From: Sphaerisporangium sp. TRM90804
GTDB lineage: Bacteria; Actinomycetota; Actinomycetes; Streptosporangiales; Streptosporangiaceae
NCBI RefSeq assembly: GCF_029846175.1
Contig: NZ_JARWAC010000009.1
Span: 372,001-436,000, forward strand
Reading direction: 5' to 3'
Length of the DNA: 64,000 bases
The translations under genes and the position numbers were made by a program. Positions 7,670 through 16,676 of the stretch are shown piece after piece; positions within the stretch are counted from its first letter, which is position 1; each line of letters begins with the position of its first letter. The notes beneath the pieces are model-generated. The model made no database searches, was not told the DNA's origin, and worked only from the letters and a program-made list of their open reading frames with translations.

Positions 7670-9280
7670 TCAGTCGATCGCCGCGACGACCGGGGGCCTG
7701 CGGGCCGGGTCGTCGTCCTGCCCGTCTCCGGCGGGGGCGACCGGGCCGCCGCGCAGCGGGATCTCCTTGACGAAGACGGCCAGCAGCGGCACCAGCGCCG
7801 CGAAGAAGATGGCCCACACGAACACGCTGGAGATCGAGGAGGCGAGCGCCTCCAGCAGGCCGGTGCGCATCTGGGCGGGAAGCTGGGCCAGCGAGGCCGG
7901 GTCCAGGCGGCCGCCGCCCCCCTCGGCCAGCGTGGCGCCCTCGGGCCCGAGCCGGCCGGTCAGGTCGGCGGTGAGGTTGTGGTTGAAGACCGCCCCGAAC
8001 AGCGAGACGCCGAACGAGCCTCCGATGGACCGGAAGAACGTGGAGGCGCTGCTGGCGACGCCGAGGTCCTTCTGCTCCACGCTGTTCTGCGCGATCAGCA
8101 TCGTGGTCTGCATGAGGAAGCCCATGCCGAGGCCGAGCACGGCGATGAACACCCCGGTCTGCCAGGGCCTGGTGTGGGCGTCCTGCAGCGAGAGCAGCCA
8201 CATTCCGGCGACCATGAACACGCCGCCGACCACCGGGAAGGCCTTGTACCTTCCCGTCCTGGTGATCGCCTGCCCGACGAAGAGCGAGACGACCATCATC
8301 GCGCCCATCATCGGCAGCAGCAGCAGGCCGGAGTTGGTGGCCGTGGCCCCCTGCACGGTCTGCTGGTACAGCGGCAGGAAGTTGATCGCGCCGAACATCG
8401 CGAACCCGAGCAGGAAGCCGATCAGCGAGATCAGGGTGAAGTTGCGGTCGGCGAACACGTGCAGCGGCATGATCGGCTCGGCGACCCGGCGCTGGACCGG
8501 GATGAAGATCGCCAGCGTCACCACCGCGACGACCGCGAGGCCGAGGATCTGCCAGGAGCCCCAGTCGTACTGGTTGCCGCCCCAGGTGGTGATGAGCACG
8601 AGGGCGGTGATGCCCACGGCCAGCAGGCCGGCGCCGAGCCAGTCGATGCGGTGCTCGGTGCGGTACTTCGGCAGGCGCAGGCGGACGGCGAGCCAGACGA
8701 AGGCGACGGCGCCGAGCGGCAGGTTGACGTAGAAGGCCCAGCGCCAGTTGAGGTGGTCGGTGATGAAGCCGCCCACCAGCGGGCCGGCGATCATGGCGAG
8801 CGACATCATCGCGGCCATGATGCCCTGGTAGCGGCCGCGCTCGCGGGGCGGCACGAGGTCGCCGATGATGGCCATGGCGTTGACCATGAGGCCGCCTGCG
8901 CCCAGGCCCTGGATGGCGCGGAAGGCGATGAGCTCGACCATGCCTCCGGAGGGGCCGCCGAGCAGGTCCATGCCTGCCATGCCGCAGAGCATCGAGCCGA
9001 ACATGAAGATCGCGATCGAGGCCAGGAAGATCGTCTTGCGGCCGTACAGGTCGCCGATCTTGCCCCAGATGGGGGTTGATACGGTGGTGCCGAGGATGTA
9101 CGCGGTGACCACCCACGACAGGTGGGAGAGCCCGCCCAGCTCGCCGACGATGCGCGGCATCGCGGTGCCGACGATCATGTTGTCGAGCATCGCCAGGATC
9201 ATGGCCAGCATGAGGCCCGGCAGGACGGCCATGACCTCCCGCCGCCGGCCGGGTATGGGCTCGGCCTCCGTCTGAGTCAT
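7670..9280 (-). CDS. DHA2-type MFS drug exporter
   Basis: 536 residues from ATG 9280, chosen because GGGAG precedes it; a longer reading to 9343 would run through the operator region. About 14 membrane helices are expected. The protein has the DHA2 (EmrB/QacA) hallmarks: an LDNMIVGTAMPRI segment in helix 1, a GKIGDLYGRK loop, and the antiporter motif C region with MIAGPLVGGFI. It should export a toxic compound or drug using the proton gradient. The divergent TetR gene and two operator copies in the shared promoter indicate substrate-induced derepression. Confidence 0.9.
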   Translation of the reverse strand: MTQTEAEPIPGRRREVMAVLPGLMLAMILAMLDNMIVGTAMPRIVGELGGLSHLSWVVTAYILGTTVSTPIWGKIGDLYGRKTIFLASIAIFMFGSMLCGMAGMDLLGGPSGGMVELIAFRAIQGLGAGGLMVNAMAIIGDLVPPRERGRYQGIMAAMMSLAMIAGPLVGGFITDHLNWRWAFYVNLPLGAVAFVWLAVRLRLPKYRTEHRIDWLGAGLLAVGITALVLITTWGGNQYDWGSWQILGLAVVAVVTLAIFIPVQRRVAEPIMPLHVFADRNFTLISLIGFLLGFAMFGAINFLPLYQQTVQGATATNSGLLLLPMMGAMMVVSLFVGQAITRTGRYKAFPVVGGVFMVAGMWLLSLQDAHTRPWQTGVFIAVLGLGMGFLMQTTMLIAQNSVEQKDLGVASSASTFFRSIGGSFGVSLFGAVFNHNLTADLTGRLGPEGATLAEGGGGRLDPASLAQLPAQMRTGLLEALASSISSVFVWAIFFAALVPLLAVFVKEIPLRGGPVAPAGDGQDDDPARRPPVVAAID

Positions 9281-9310
9281 TTCTTTACTCCCCCAGGGAA
9301 CGGCGCACTT

Positions 9311-9328
9311 ACTTGCCGACCGGCAAGT
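9311..9328. promoter_or_regulatory. TetR operator copy 1
   Basis: ACTTGCCG-AC-CGGCAAGT: two perfect 8-base arms around a 2-base spacer. It overlaps the presumed -35 region of the tetR gene (TTACTT 9309-9314, TATACT 9332-9337, 17-bp spacing) and lies downstream of the exporter start point. Confidence 0.75.
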
Positions 9329-9342
9329 GACTATACTGCCCA

Positions 9343-9371
9343 AAAGTAGGCTTCTACTTGCCGGTCGTCAA
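9343..9371 (-). promoter_or_regulatory. Promoter of the MFS exporter gene
   Basis: On the minus strand a TTGACG -35 box (9366-9371) and a TACTTT -10 box (9343-9348) are separated by exactly 17 bases. The -35 box lies inside operator copy 2, so bound repressor would block polymerase. Confidence 0.65.
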
Positions 9372-9373
9372 GT
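9356..9373. promoter_or_regulatory. TetR operator copy 2
   Basis: ACTTGCCG-GT-CGTCAAGT, the same element as copy 1 with one mismatch between the arms. It is centred 45 bp from copy 1 and covers the -35 box of the exporter promoter. Confidence 0.7.
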
Positions 9374-9404
9374 TGATTAAGGGTCCAAGGAGCGTCTGGG
9401 GAGA

Positions 9405-9971
9405 ATGAGGGAACAATCGGACACGCGGACCCGCATCCAGGAGATCGCGCTCAAGCTCTTCACCGAGCAGGGCTACGAGGCCACCTCGTTGCGCGAGATC
9501 GCCGAGGCCCTGGGGGTGACCAAGGCGGCGCTCTACTACCACTTCAAGACCAAGGACGACATCATCGCCAGCCTGGCCGAGGACCGGCGGGCCGGCATGG
9601 AGCGCCTGATCAAGTGGGCCCAGAACCAGCCGCGCACCATCGAGACCAGACGCGAGCTGGTGCGGCGCTACGCCGAGGACCTGTACGGCAGCCGCCACTC
9701 GGCGTTCATCAGGTTCATGGAGCGCAACCAGACCGCGCTGCGCGACGATCCCAAGGTCACCAAGATGCGCGACCTGATGACGACCATGATGAAGGTGCTG
9801 TGGGACGAGGGCGACTCGACGACCCAGCGCCTGCGCAGCTCGATGGCGCTGTTCACCCTGCACGCGAGCTGGTTCGTCCTGCAGGACGAGGGGATCCCCT
9901 ATGAGGAGCGCAAGGAGGCGGCGCTCAGGGTGGCCATGGAGCTGATCGACAGCGCCTCCCGCGACGACTGA
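9405..9971 (+). CDS. TetR family repressor
   Basis: 188 residues. The N-terminal helix-turn-helix is textbook TetR (ALKLFTEQGYEATSLREIAE, then GVTKAALYYHFKTKDD); the remaining helices form the ligand-binding and dimer domain. GGGGAG lies just before the ATG. It is divergent from the DHA2 exporter and the two palindromes between them are its likely operators, so it should repress both genes and be released by an exported compound. Confidence 0.93.
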   Translation: MREQSDTRTRIQEIALKLFTEQGYEATSLREIAEALGVTKAALYYHFKTKDDIIASLAEDRRAGMERLIKWAQNQPRTIETRRELVRRYAEDLYGSRHSAFIRFMERNQTALRDDPKVTKMRDLMTTMMKVLWDEGDSTTQRLRSSMALFTLHASWFVLQDEGIPYEERKEAALRVAMELIDSASRDD

Positions 9972-10226
9972 CCGCCCCGGCGGGCGGCGGGGAACGGCCG
10001 GCGCGGCTCAGCCGGGGGTCTCCGCTCCCCAGTTCAGCGCGCCCCCACTCCGTCGACGGCTCGGCATCACCCCGTTCAAGGCGTTTCGGGGCGGGGCTGC
10101 CGGGAAGCCGAGGTCCCGGGCGTCACGCTCCACGCCTGTCCGTCGCAGCGGCCGCGCGCCGATACGATCCCTTTCCGAAGGCCGCCGGTGACGCCACTGG
10201 GGCGCACGAAGAACTGGGAGGCGGGG

Positions 10227-11849
10227 GTGGGCACATCGGGGGCCGGTCGCACGGGGATGCCCCGGGTGAGCACGCGTTCGTGGTTCACCATGACCCTGGC
10301 GGCGCTGGGCCTGCTGGTGACGGTCTCAGCCGTGTTCGGAACCTGGGCGCTGATCGGCAGCACCAACGCCACCGACAAGCTGGTCGACCACATCACCCCG
10401 GCGCTGCTGAACTCCCAGCGGCTGCGCACCGCCCTGCTCGACCAGGAGGCGGGCGTCCACGGATACGTCCAGAGCGGGCGCAGGGATTTCCTGGCGCCCT
10501 ACGAGCAGGGCGCCGCCACCGAGCGTGAGGTCGTGGCCGCCCTGCGGCGCTCACCGGCCGGCGCCGACGTGCTCGCCCGCCTCGACGAGGTCGAGCGGCG
10601 GGCCGGCCTCTGGCGCGGCGGGTACGCGGCTCCGATGATCGAGGCGGTCCAGACCCGCGGGCCTGGCATGGTGACGCCCGCGGAGGCGCAGCGGGGCAAG
10701 GTCCTCTTCGACCACATGCGCGCCGCGCTGGCCGAGCAGGACCGCAGCCTGGCCCGCGAGCAGGCCGCGGCGACCGGCGAGCTCGCCCGGGCGCGCTTCT
10801 GGCGCGACCTCATCTTCGCCGCGATCCTCGTCATGTTCCTGCTCACCCTGGTGGCGGTCACCGTCCTGCTGCGGTACGCGGTGCTGCGCCCGCTCGACCG
10901 GCTCGGGTCGGTGTCGCGCCGGGTGGCCGGCGGCGAGTTCGACCTCGCCATCGACGCCGGGGGGCCGAAGGACGTCGCCGAGCTGGCCGCGGACGTCGAC
11001 GCCATGCGGCGGCGCATCTCCTCGGAGCTGGCCGTCTCGCGCGAGGCCCAGCGGCTCCTGCAGGAGCAGGCCGAGGAACTGCGCAGGTCGAACGCCGAGC
11101 TGGAGCAGTTCGCCTACGTGGCCTCGCACGACCTGCAGGAGCCCGTTCGCAAGGTCACGGCCTTCTGCCAACTCCTGCAGCGCCGCTACGCCGGCCGGCT
11201 GGACGAGCGCGCCGACGAGTACATCGCGTTCGCCGTCGACGGCGCCAAGCGCATGCAGACGCTGATCAGCGAGCTGCTCGCCTTCTCGCGCGTGGGTCGC
11301 ACCCAGGCCGAGCAGCACCTGCCCGTGCCGCTCGACCAGCCGCTGGAGCGGGCCCTGGCCAACCTGTCGACGATGCTCGACGAGAACGGCGCGGTCGTCG
11401 AACGCCCCGAGCTGCCGGAGGTGGTCGGCGACCCCCACCTGCTGACCATGCTGTGGCAGAACCTCATCGGCAACGCCGTCAAGTTCCGCGCCCCCGAGCG
11501 ACTGCCCGAGGTGACCATCACCGCGCGGCGGGACGGGGACTTCTGGGAGCTGTCGGTCGCCGACAACGGCATCGGCGTGGAGCCCCGCTTCGCCGACAAG
11601 ATCTTCGTCATCTTCCAGCGGCTGCACAACCGCGACGACTACGACGGGACGGGGATCGGCCTGGCCCTGTGCAAGAAGATCGTCGAGTACCACGGGGGCG
11701 GCATCCGGCTGGACACCGAGGTCACGCGGGGCAGCCGCTTCATCTTCACACTGCCCGCCGCCGGCGCGGGCCCGCGGCCGCACGAGGCGGCGCTGCCCGC
11801 GTCGCCGGCTCCGGCGGCCTTGCCGCCGCCGGCCGGCCCCGTCTCCTGA
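10227..11849 (+). CDS. Orphan sensor histidine kinase, CHASE3-HAMP type
   Basis: 540 residues from GTG 10227, chosen for the GGGAGG five bases upstream; GTG 10188 and ATG 10257 are alternatives. Order of parts: membrane helix near residue 25-45, an extracytoplasmic helical domain of CHASE3 type (DQEAGVHGYVQSG), a second membrane helix near 205-230, HAMP, a short coiled coil, a HisKA-like helix with the phosphorylated His in ASHDLQEPVRK, then the ATPase domain (N box WQNLIGNAVKF, G1 DNGIGVEP, G2 GTGIGLALCKKI). The tail is Pro/Ala rich. No response regulator gene is nearby, so the partner and signal are unknown. Confidence 0.88.
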   Translation: MGTSGAGRTGMPRVSTRSWFTMTLAALGLLVTVSAVFGTWALIGSTNATDKLVDHITPALLNSQRLRTALLDQEAGVHGYVQSGRRDFLAPYEQGAATEREVVAALRRSPAGADVLARLDEVERRAGLWRGGYAAPMIEAVQTRGPGMVTPAEAQRGKVLFDHMRAALAEQDRSLAREQAAATGELARARFWRDLIFAAILVMFLLTLVAVTVLLRYAVLRPLDRLGSVSRRVAGGEFDLAIDAGGPKDVAELAADVDAMRRRISSELAVSREAQRLLQEQAEELRRSNAELEQFAYVASHDLQEPVRKVTAFCQLLQRRYAGRLDERADEYIAFAVDGAKRMQTLISELLAFSRVGRTQAEQHLPVPLDQPLERALANLSTMLDENGAVVERPELPEVVGDPHLLTMLWQNLIGNAVKFRAPERLPEVTITARRDGDFWELSVADNGIGVEPRFADKIFVIFQRLHNRDDYDGTGIGLALCKKIVEYHGGGIRLDTEVTRGSRFIFTLPAAGAGPRPHEAALPASPAPAALPPPAGPVS

Positions 11850-11951
11850 CCGCCCGCCTCGTGGGGCTCGCGTGCCGCGGCTGACCGGCCCGCCGTGGAC
11901 GCGACCGCGCCGGGATCCCGGTGCGTCGCCCCCCGGCGGGCCCGCGGCCGC

Positions 11952-12485
11952 CTACTCGCCCGTCGCCCCGTCGACGAGCTCCCTGGCGATGTCGAGCTGG
12001 CCCACGTGCCGGGCGTACTCCTGGAGCAGGTGGAACAGGATGCGCCCGAGGCTGGGAGCCTGGGCGGGCGTGGCGAAGCGGCCGCCCACGCGGGCCTGGT
12101 CGGTCAGTGCGGCGCCCGCCGCCAGGGCGCGTGACCGTTCGACCTCGTACCGGTAGGCGGCGAATATGGCCTCGGTCGACGTCCCCGGGGCCACGATCCA
12201 CTCGGCCTCGATCTTGCCGGGCGGGAAGGGGACGACGTCCTCGGCGGCGAAGCCCCACCGCATCCAGCGTCGTTCCACCCATCCCAGGTGCTGGATCAGG
12301 CCCAGCGGCGCCCACCCGAGCGGGTCGATCTTGGCGCGGAGCAGTTCGTCGGGCAGCCCGGCGATCTTCCGCATCAGGGCGTCGCGGTACCAGTCGAGGT
12401 AGCCGAGGAGAAGCTCGTGCGGGTCGTCGACCTTGACCCCCGGGCCCTCTAGCAGGGCGGGAATCCGCTCCCGTGGCTTGCGCAT
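11952..12485 (-). CDS. DinB/DUF664 family protein
   Basis: 177 residues. The sequence has the DinB four-helix plan with conserved His positions in LIQHLGWVE and YARHVGQLD and an early Arg/His-rich helix. In actinobacteria this superfamily includes mycothiol-dependent S-transferases and metal-binding enzymes; the substrate of this member is unknown. It stands alone between convergent and divergent neighbours. Confidence 0.8.
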   Translation of the reverse strand: MRKPRERIPALLEGPGVKVDDPHELLLGYLDWYRDALMRKIAGLPDELLRAKIDPLGWAPLGLIQHLGWVERRWMRWGFAAEDVVPFPPGKIEAEWIVAPGTSTEAIFAAYRYEVERSRALAAGAALTDQARVGGRFATPAQAPSLGRILFHLLQEYARHVGQLDIARELVDGATGE

Positions 12486-12599
12486 GCCATCGACCGTAGC
12501 GTGCCCTCGGCGTCACGCGCCGTCAGTGGACGGTGCGACACGGGCGCGCCGCCCCCGCCGTCGCGGCAGGTCGGGCGGGCGCGCGCCGGGCGCCGGGCG

Positions 12600-12833
12600 T
12601 CAGAGGGACGCCGGCCGCCCGCCCGCGCCGAAGCGCGTGTGGTGGTCCCACAGGTGCGCGCAGGCCGGGCACTGCACGTGCAGGACGCCGCCGGTGGTGG
12701 CGAGGAGGTAGCGCCAGTGGTCGCGGCAGTTGCGTCCGGCGCCGCAGTCGGCGCATCCGTCGTGGTCGCGGCAGCGCGGGCAGGGCACCCAGGCGCGGCG
12801 GGCGATGTCGGCGTGCGGGTCAATCGGAAGCAC
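12600..12833 (-). CDS. Small double zinc-ribbon protein
   Basis: About 77 residues. Cysteine pairs CPRC, CADC and CPAC with further Cys/His make two knuckle-like zinc sites; the middle binds the pattern H-W-R-Y-L-L. The start is uncertain: GTG 12833 overlaps the upstream stop by 14 bases, and GTG 12839 or 12860 are possible. Probably translated with the upstream gene. Function unknown; zinc binding is inferred from the cysteines. Confidence 0.6.
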   Translation of the reverse strand: MLPIDPHADIARRAWVPCPRCRDHDGCADCGAGRNCRDHWRYLLATTGGVLHVQCPACAHLWDHHTRFGAGGRPASL

Positions 12834-13068
12834 GGCCACCGCCCCGGCGGAGGAGCACACCGGCCTCGGCCAGCATCTCGTAGGTCACGCGCTGCTCGGC
12901 GTCCAGGCCGGAGTACAGCAGGTCCAGGGCCTCCCGCTCCGACCGCATGACGGCCGGGGGGTCCCACTCGGGGCCGAGCGCGGCCATCACCTCGGCGCGG
13001 CGGCGGGTCTCGTGCGCCGACAGGTCCATCTCGAAGACGATCGGCTCGGGGTTGTCGTCGGGGCTCAT
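12820..13068 (-). CDS. Small conserved actinobacterial protein (DUF6400-like)
   Basis: 82 residues, acidic and helical, with the pattern LSAHETRRRAEVMAALGPEWDP and later ALDLLYSGLDAEQ. From memory this resembles a small Streptomyces-type family annotated DUF6400; I cannot verify the number. It lies between two other small genes in a group divergent from icmF. Function unknown. Confidence 0.65.
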   Translation of the reverse strand: MSPDDNPEPIVFEMDLSAHETRRRAEVMAALGPEWDPPAVMRSEREALDLLYSGLDAEQRVTYEMLAEAGVLLRRGGGRASD

Positions 13069-13080
13069 GGCGTGCTTTCC

Positions 13081-13215
13081 CTAGCTGGCGGGGACGGGCG
13101 GGCCGGGGGCGCCCACGGGGCCGCGGCCCGGCACGGCGCCGGAGCGGCACGTGCGCGGCCTCTGCCGGCCGTGGGGGAGGTGGAACGCGCACAGGGAGCA
13201 CACGTCCGACCGCAT
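13081..13215 (-). CDS. Possible 44-residue cysteine-containing protein
   Basis: From ATG 13215 the frame has strong G/C third positions and a CSLC...H...C pattern, followed by a Gly/Pro-rich tail. An upstream ATG (13269) is in frame, but the intervening sequence is AT-rich and looks like a promoter. No clear ribosome site precedes either start. It would be the first gene of the small-protein group divergent from icmF. Could be spurious. Confidence 0.4.
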   Translation of the reverse strand: MRSDVCSLCAFHLPHGRQRPRTCRSGAVPGRGPVGAPGPPVPAS

Positions 13216-13310
13216 CCTACTTATCCGGTTTGAGCCATCAAAACGTTGATTGATCGCATATGTCGCCAATGTCGGAAAGCGCGGCCGATCGGCGGGGCGC
13301 GCGCCGGGGC

Positions 13311-13339
13311 TTACAGCGGGAGCCGGGACCGCATACAGT
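13311..13339 (+). promoter_or_regulatory. Candidate icmF promoter
   Basis: TTACAG (13311-13316) and TACAGT (13334-13339) are 17 bases apart, placing the start point inside the palindrome at 13341-13358. Confidence 0.4.
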
Positions 13340-13340
13340 T

Positions 13341-13358
13341 TAGTAGGACGTCCTATTA
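13341..13358. promoter_or_regulatory. Palindromic operator upstream of icmF
   Basis: TAGTAGGACG-CGTCCTATTA is an 18-base inverted repeat with one mismatched pair, placed between the promoter and the ribosome site of icmF. Its size and position suit a TetR-type repressor. No candidate repressor gene is adjacent. Confidence 0.6.
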
Positions 13359-13376
13359 TCTTTCTGAGGAGCTGCG

Positions 13377-16300
13377 GTGCACGTGCCTGCCAACCCCGTG
13401 CGCGTCGTGACGGCGGCCGCCCTGTTCGACGGGCACGACGCCGCCATCAACATCATGCGGCGCATCCTGCAGACACAGGGCGCCGAAGTCGTGCACCTCG
13501 GCCACGACCGCTCGGTGGACGAGATCGTCACCGCCGCCGTCCAGGAGGACGCGCAGGCGGTGGCGATCAGCTCCTACCAGGGCGGTCACGTCGAGTTCTT
13601 CACCTACCTGGTCGACCTGCTGCGCGAGCGGGGCGCCGGGCACGTCAGGGTCTACGGGGGCGGCGGCGGCGTGATCGTCCCCGGCGAGGTGGCCCAGCTG
13701 GAGCGGCACGGGGTCGCCAAGATCTTCACCCCCGAGGACGGCCAGCGCCTCGGCCTGCCCGGCATGATCAACACGATCGTCGAGGCGTGCGACGCCGACC
13801 TGACCGCCGGCGCCGAGCCGCCGGCCGTCGACGGCGGCGACCAGCGGGCCGTGGCCAGGGCGATCACCTTCGTGGAGGCGGGCCGGGCCGGCGAAGAGTA
13901 CCTGCGCGCCCTGCGCGCGGCGGCCGGAGCGCGCCGGGTGCCGGTCCTCGGCATCACCGGCACCGGCGGGTCGGGCAAGTCCTCGCTCACCGACGAGCTC
14001 GTCCGCAGGCTGCGGCTGGACTACGAGGACAAGCTGCGCATCGCGGTGGTCGCGGTGGACCCGACCCGGCGGCGCGGCGGCGGGGCGCTGCTCGGCGACC
14101 GCATCCGCATGAACAGCCTCGGCCTCGGCGGCGACCGCGTGTTCTTCCGCTCGCTGGCCACCCGGGGCTCCCACCAGCTTCCCGAGCACCTGGCCGACGT
14201 GATCGCCGTCTGCCGGGCGGCCGGCAACGACCTGGTCATCGTGGAGACGCCCGGCATCGGGCAGGGCGACGCCGCCGTCGTCCCGTTCAGCGACGTGTCG
14301 CTGTACGTCATGACGCCGGAGTTCGGCGCCGGCTCCCAGCTCGAGAAGATCGACATGCTCGACTTCGCCGACGTGGTCGCGATCAACAAGTTCGACCGCA
14401 GGGGCGCGGAGGACGCGCTGCGCGACGTGCGGCGCCAGCTCGTGCGCAACCGCGAGGCCTTCGGCACCGCCCCGCACGACATGCCGGTGTACGGCACGGT
14501 GGCCGCGCGGTTCAACGACGACGGCGTCACCGCGCTCTACCACCGGCTGCGCGAGCTGCTGACCGAGCAGGGGCTGCCCGGCGGCGCCGGGCTGCTCCCC
14601 CGGGTGGACACCAAGACCTCCGGGCTGGGCACCGCGATCGTCCCGCCCTCCCGGGTGCGGTACCTGGCCGAGATCGCCGAGACCGTGCGCGGCTACCACC
14701 GGGCGACGGCCGAGCAGGCCGAGGCGGCGCGCCGCCTCCAGCGGGTGACCGAGGTCCAGGAGCTCCTGCGGCGGGACGGGGACGCCTCCGCGCTGGACGC
14801 GCTCGCCGAGCATGCCGGCGCCGGCCTGTCGCCCGGCAGCCGCGCGCTGCTGGACGCCTGGCCGGAGACGGTGGCCGCCTACGGCGCCGACGAGCTGGTG
14901 GTGCCGGTGCGCGGCAAGGAGCTGCGCACGCCGCTGTGGCGCACGTCCCTGGCCGGCAGCCGCGTCCCGCGCGTCGCCCTGCCCCGGTACACCGACCACG
15001 GCGACCTGCTGCGGTTCCTGCGCTCGGAGAACCTGCCCGGCCGGTTCCCGTTCACCGCCGGGGTCTTCCCCTTCAAGCGGGACGACGAGGACCCGATCCG
15101 GATGTTCGCCGGAGAGGGCGACCCCTTCCGCACCAACCGGCGCTTCAAGCTGCTGTCGGAGGGCCAGCCGGCCGTGCGCCTGTCGACGGCCTTCGACTCG
15201 GTCACCCTGTACGGCCACGACCCGGCCGAGCGGCCCGACGTCTACGGCAAGGTGGGCACCTCCGGCGTGTCGATCGCGACGCTCGACGACATGAAGGCGC
15301 TGTACGACGGCTTCGAGCTGACCTCCCCCAGCACCTCGGTGTCGATGACGATCAACGGCCCGGCCCCGACGATCCTGGCGTTCTTCCTGCACACCACGAT
15401 CGACCAGGCCCTCGCCCGCTTCCGCGCCGAGCGGGGACGCGAGCCGGACGCCGCCGAGGCCGCCGAGGTGCGCGCCACCGCGCTGGCGACCGTGCGCGGC
15501 ACGGTGCAGGCCGACATCCTCAAGGAGGACCAGGGGCAGAACACCTGCATCTTCTCGACGGACTTCTCTCTGCGCATGATGGCCGACGTCCAGGAGTGGT
15601 TCATCGCCAACGGGGTGCGCAACTTCTACTCGGTGTCGATCTCCGGCTACCACATCGCCGAGGCCGGGGCCAACCCGATCACACAGCTCGCCTTCACGCT
15701 GGCCAACGGCTTCACCTACGTCGAGGCGTACCTGGCCAGGGGGATGGACGTCGACGACTTCGCCCCCAGCCTGTCGTTCTTCTTCTCCAACGGCATGGAC
15801 CCGGAGTACACCGTGCTCGGCCGGGTGGCCCGGCGGGTGTGGGCGATCGCCATGCGCGAGCGGTACGGAGCCGGGGAGCGGTCGCAGAAGCTGAAGTACC
15901 ACATCCAGACCTCGGGGCGGTCGCTGCACGCCCAGGAGATGAACTTCAACGACATCCGCACCACGCTGCAGGCGCTGATCGCCGTCTACGACAACTGCAA
16001 CAGCCTGCACACCAACGCCTTCGACGAGGCGGTGACCACCCCCAGCGCCGACTCGGTGCGCCGGGCCGTGGCCATCCAGATGATCATCAACCGCGAGTGG
16101 GGCCTGGCGTCCAACGAGAACCCGCTGCAGGGCAGCTACGTCATCGACGACCTCACCGACCTGGTGGAGGAGGCCGTGCTCGCCGAGTTCGAGCGGTTGT
16201 CGGACCGCGGCGGCGTGCTCGGGGCGATGGAGACCGGCTACCAGCGCGGCCGCATCCAGGACGAGTCGATGCTGTACGAGACCCGCAAGCACGACGGGTC

Positions 16301-16595
16301 GCTGCCGATCATCGGGGTCAACACGTTCCGCAACCCCGCCGGGGAGGCCGAGCACGGCTCCCTGGAGCTGGCACGCGGCACCGAGGAGGAGAAGCGCGGC
16401 CAGCTGGAGCGGGTGCGCGCCTTCCAGCACGAGCACGCGGGCGAGGCGCCCGAGGCGCTGCGGCGGCTGAAGGAGGCGGCCATGTCGGACGGCAACGCCT
16501 TCGCCGCCCTCATGGACGCCGCCCGGGTGTGCTCGCTGGGCCAGATCACCGAGGCCCTCTTCGAGGCCGGGGGCCAGTACCGGCGCAACGTCTGA
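13377..16595 (+). CDS. icmF: Fused isobutyryl-CoA mutase IcmF
   Basis: 1072 residues, the full length for IcmF. The N-terminal coenzyme-B12 domain shows FDGHDAAIN with the cobalt-ligand His20; the middle domain is the MeaB-like GTPase chaperone with P-loop GTGGSGKSS (195-203), DPTRRRGGGALLGDR and NKFD; the C-terminal half is the acyl-CoA mutase barrel (GVFPFKR, NTCIFSTDFSLRM, YHIAEAGANPITQLAFTLANG). The enzyme interconverts isobutyryl-CoA and n-butyryl-CoA by a radical mechanism, linking valine breakdown with fatty-acid and polyketide precursor supply; some IcmF also use pivalyl- or isovaleryl-CoA. GAGGA precedes GTG 13377. An 18-bp palindrome suggests repressor control. Confidence 0.95.
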   Translation: MHVPANPVRVVTAAALFDGHDAAINIMRRILQTQGAEVVHLGHDRSVDEIVTAAVQEDAQAVAISSYQGGHVEFFTYLVDLLRERGAGHVRVYGGGGGVIVPGEVAQLERHGVAKIFTPEDGQRLGLPGMINTIVEACDADLTAGAEPPAVDGGDQRAVARAITFVEAGRAGEEYLRALRAAAGARRVPVLGITGTGGSGKSSLTDELVRRLRLDYEDKLRIAVVAVDPTRRRGGGALLGDRIRMNSLGLGGDRVFFRSLATRGSHQLPEHLADVIAVCRAAGNDLVIVETPGIGQGDAAVVPFSDVSLYVMTPEFGAGSQLEKIDMLDFADVVAINKFDRRGAEDALRDVRRQLVRNREAFGTAPHDMPVYGTVAARFNDDGVTALYHRLRELLTEQGLPGGAGLLPRVDTKTSGLGTAIVPPSRVRYLAEIAETVRGYHRATAEQAEAARRLQRVTEVQELLRRDGDASALDALAEHAGAGLSPGSRALLDAWPETVAAYGADELVVPVRGKELRTPLWRTSLAGSRVPRVALPRYTDHGDLLRFLRSENLPGRFPFTAGVFPFKRDDEDPIRMFAGEGDPFRTNRRFKLLSEGQPAVRLSTAFDSVTLYGHDPAERPDVYGKVGTSGVSIATLDDMKALYDGFELTSPSTSVSMTINGPAPTILAFFLHTTIDQALARFRAERGREPDAAEAAEVRATALATVRGTVQADILKEDQGQNTCIFSTDFSLRMMADVQEWFIANGVRNFYSVSISGYHIAEAGANPITQLAFTLANGFTYVEAYLARGMDVDDFAPSLSFFFSNGMDPEYTVLGRVARRVWAIAMRERYGAGERSQKLKYHIQTSGRSLHAQEMNFNDIRTTLQALIAVYDNCNSLHTNAFDEAVTTPSADSVRRAVAIQMIINREWGLASNENPLQGSYVIDDLTDLVEEAVLAEFERLSDRGGVLGAMETGYQRGRIQDESMLYETRKHDGSLPIIGVNTFRNPAGEAEHGSLELARGTEEEKRGQLERVRAFQHEHAGEAPEALRRLKEAAMSDGNAFAALMDAARVCSLGQITEALFEAGGQYRRNV

Positions 16596-16613
16596 CGGCG
16601 CCCGGACGACGAA

Positions 16614-16650
16614 CGGCGGGCCCGGGCGCGTGACGCGCCCGGGCCCGCCG
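16614..16650. terminator. Strong bidirectional hairpin terminator
   Basis: A perfect 17-bp stem (16614-16630 with 16634-16650) around a 3-base TGA loop, lying between the ends of convergent icmF and the DUF1206 gene. Confidence 0.85.
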
Positions 16651-16676
16651 GGGTGCGAAAGGATGCGGGCCGACGA

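Noticed and set aside
12820-13376. Possible B12 riboswitch upstream of icmF
   Set aside because: No B12-box-like sequence or extended conserved leader is visible; the leader is short and carries a protein-type palindrome instead. The metE-like gene also shows none.
13356-16436. A 1026-codon minus-strand open frame
   Set aside because: Antisense to icmF, and its translation shows no domain.
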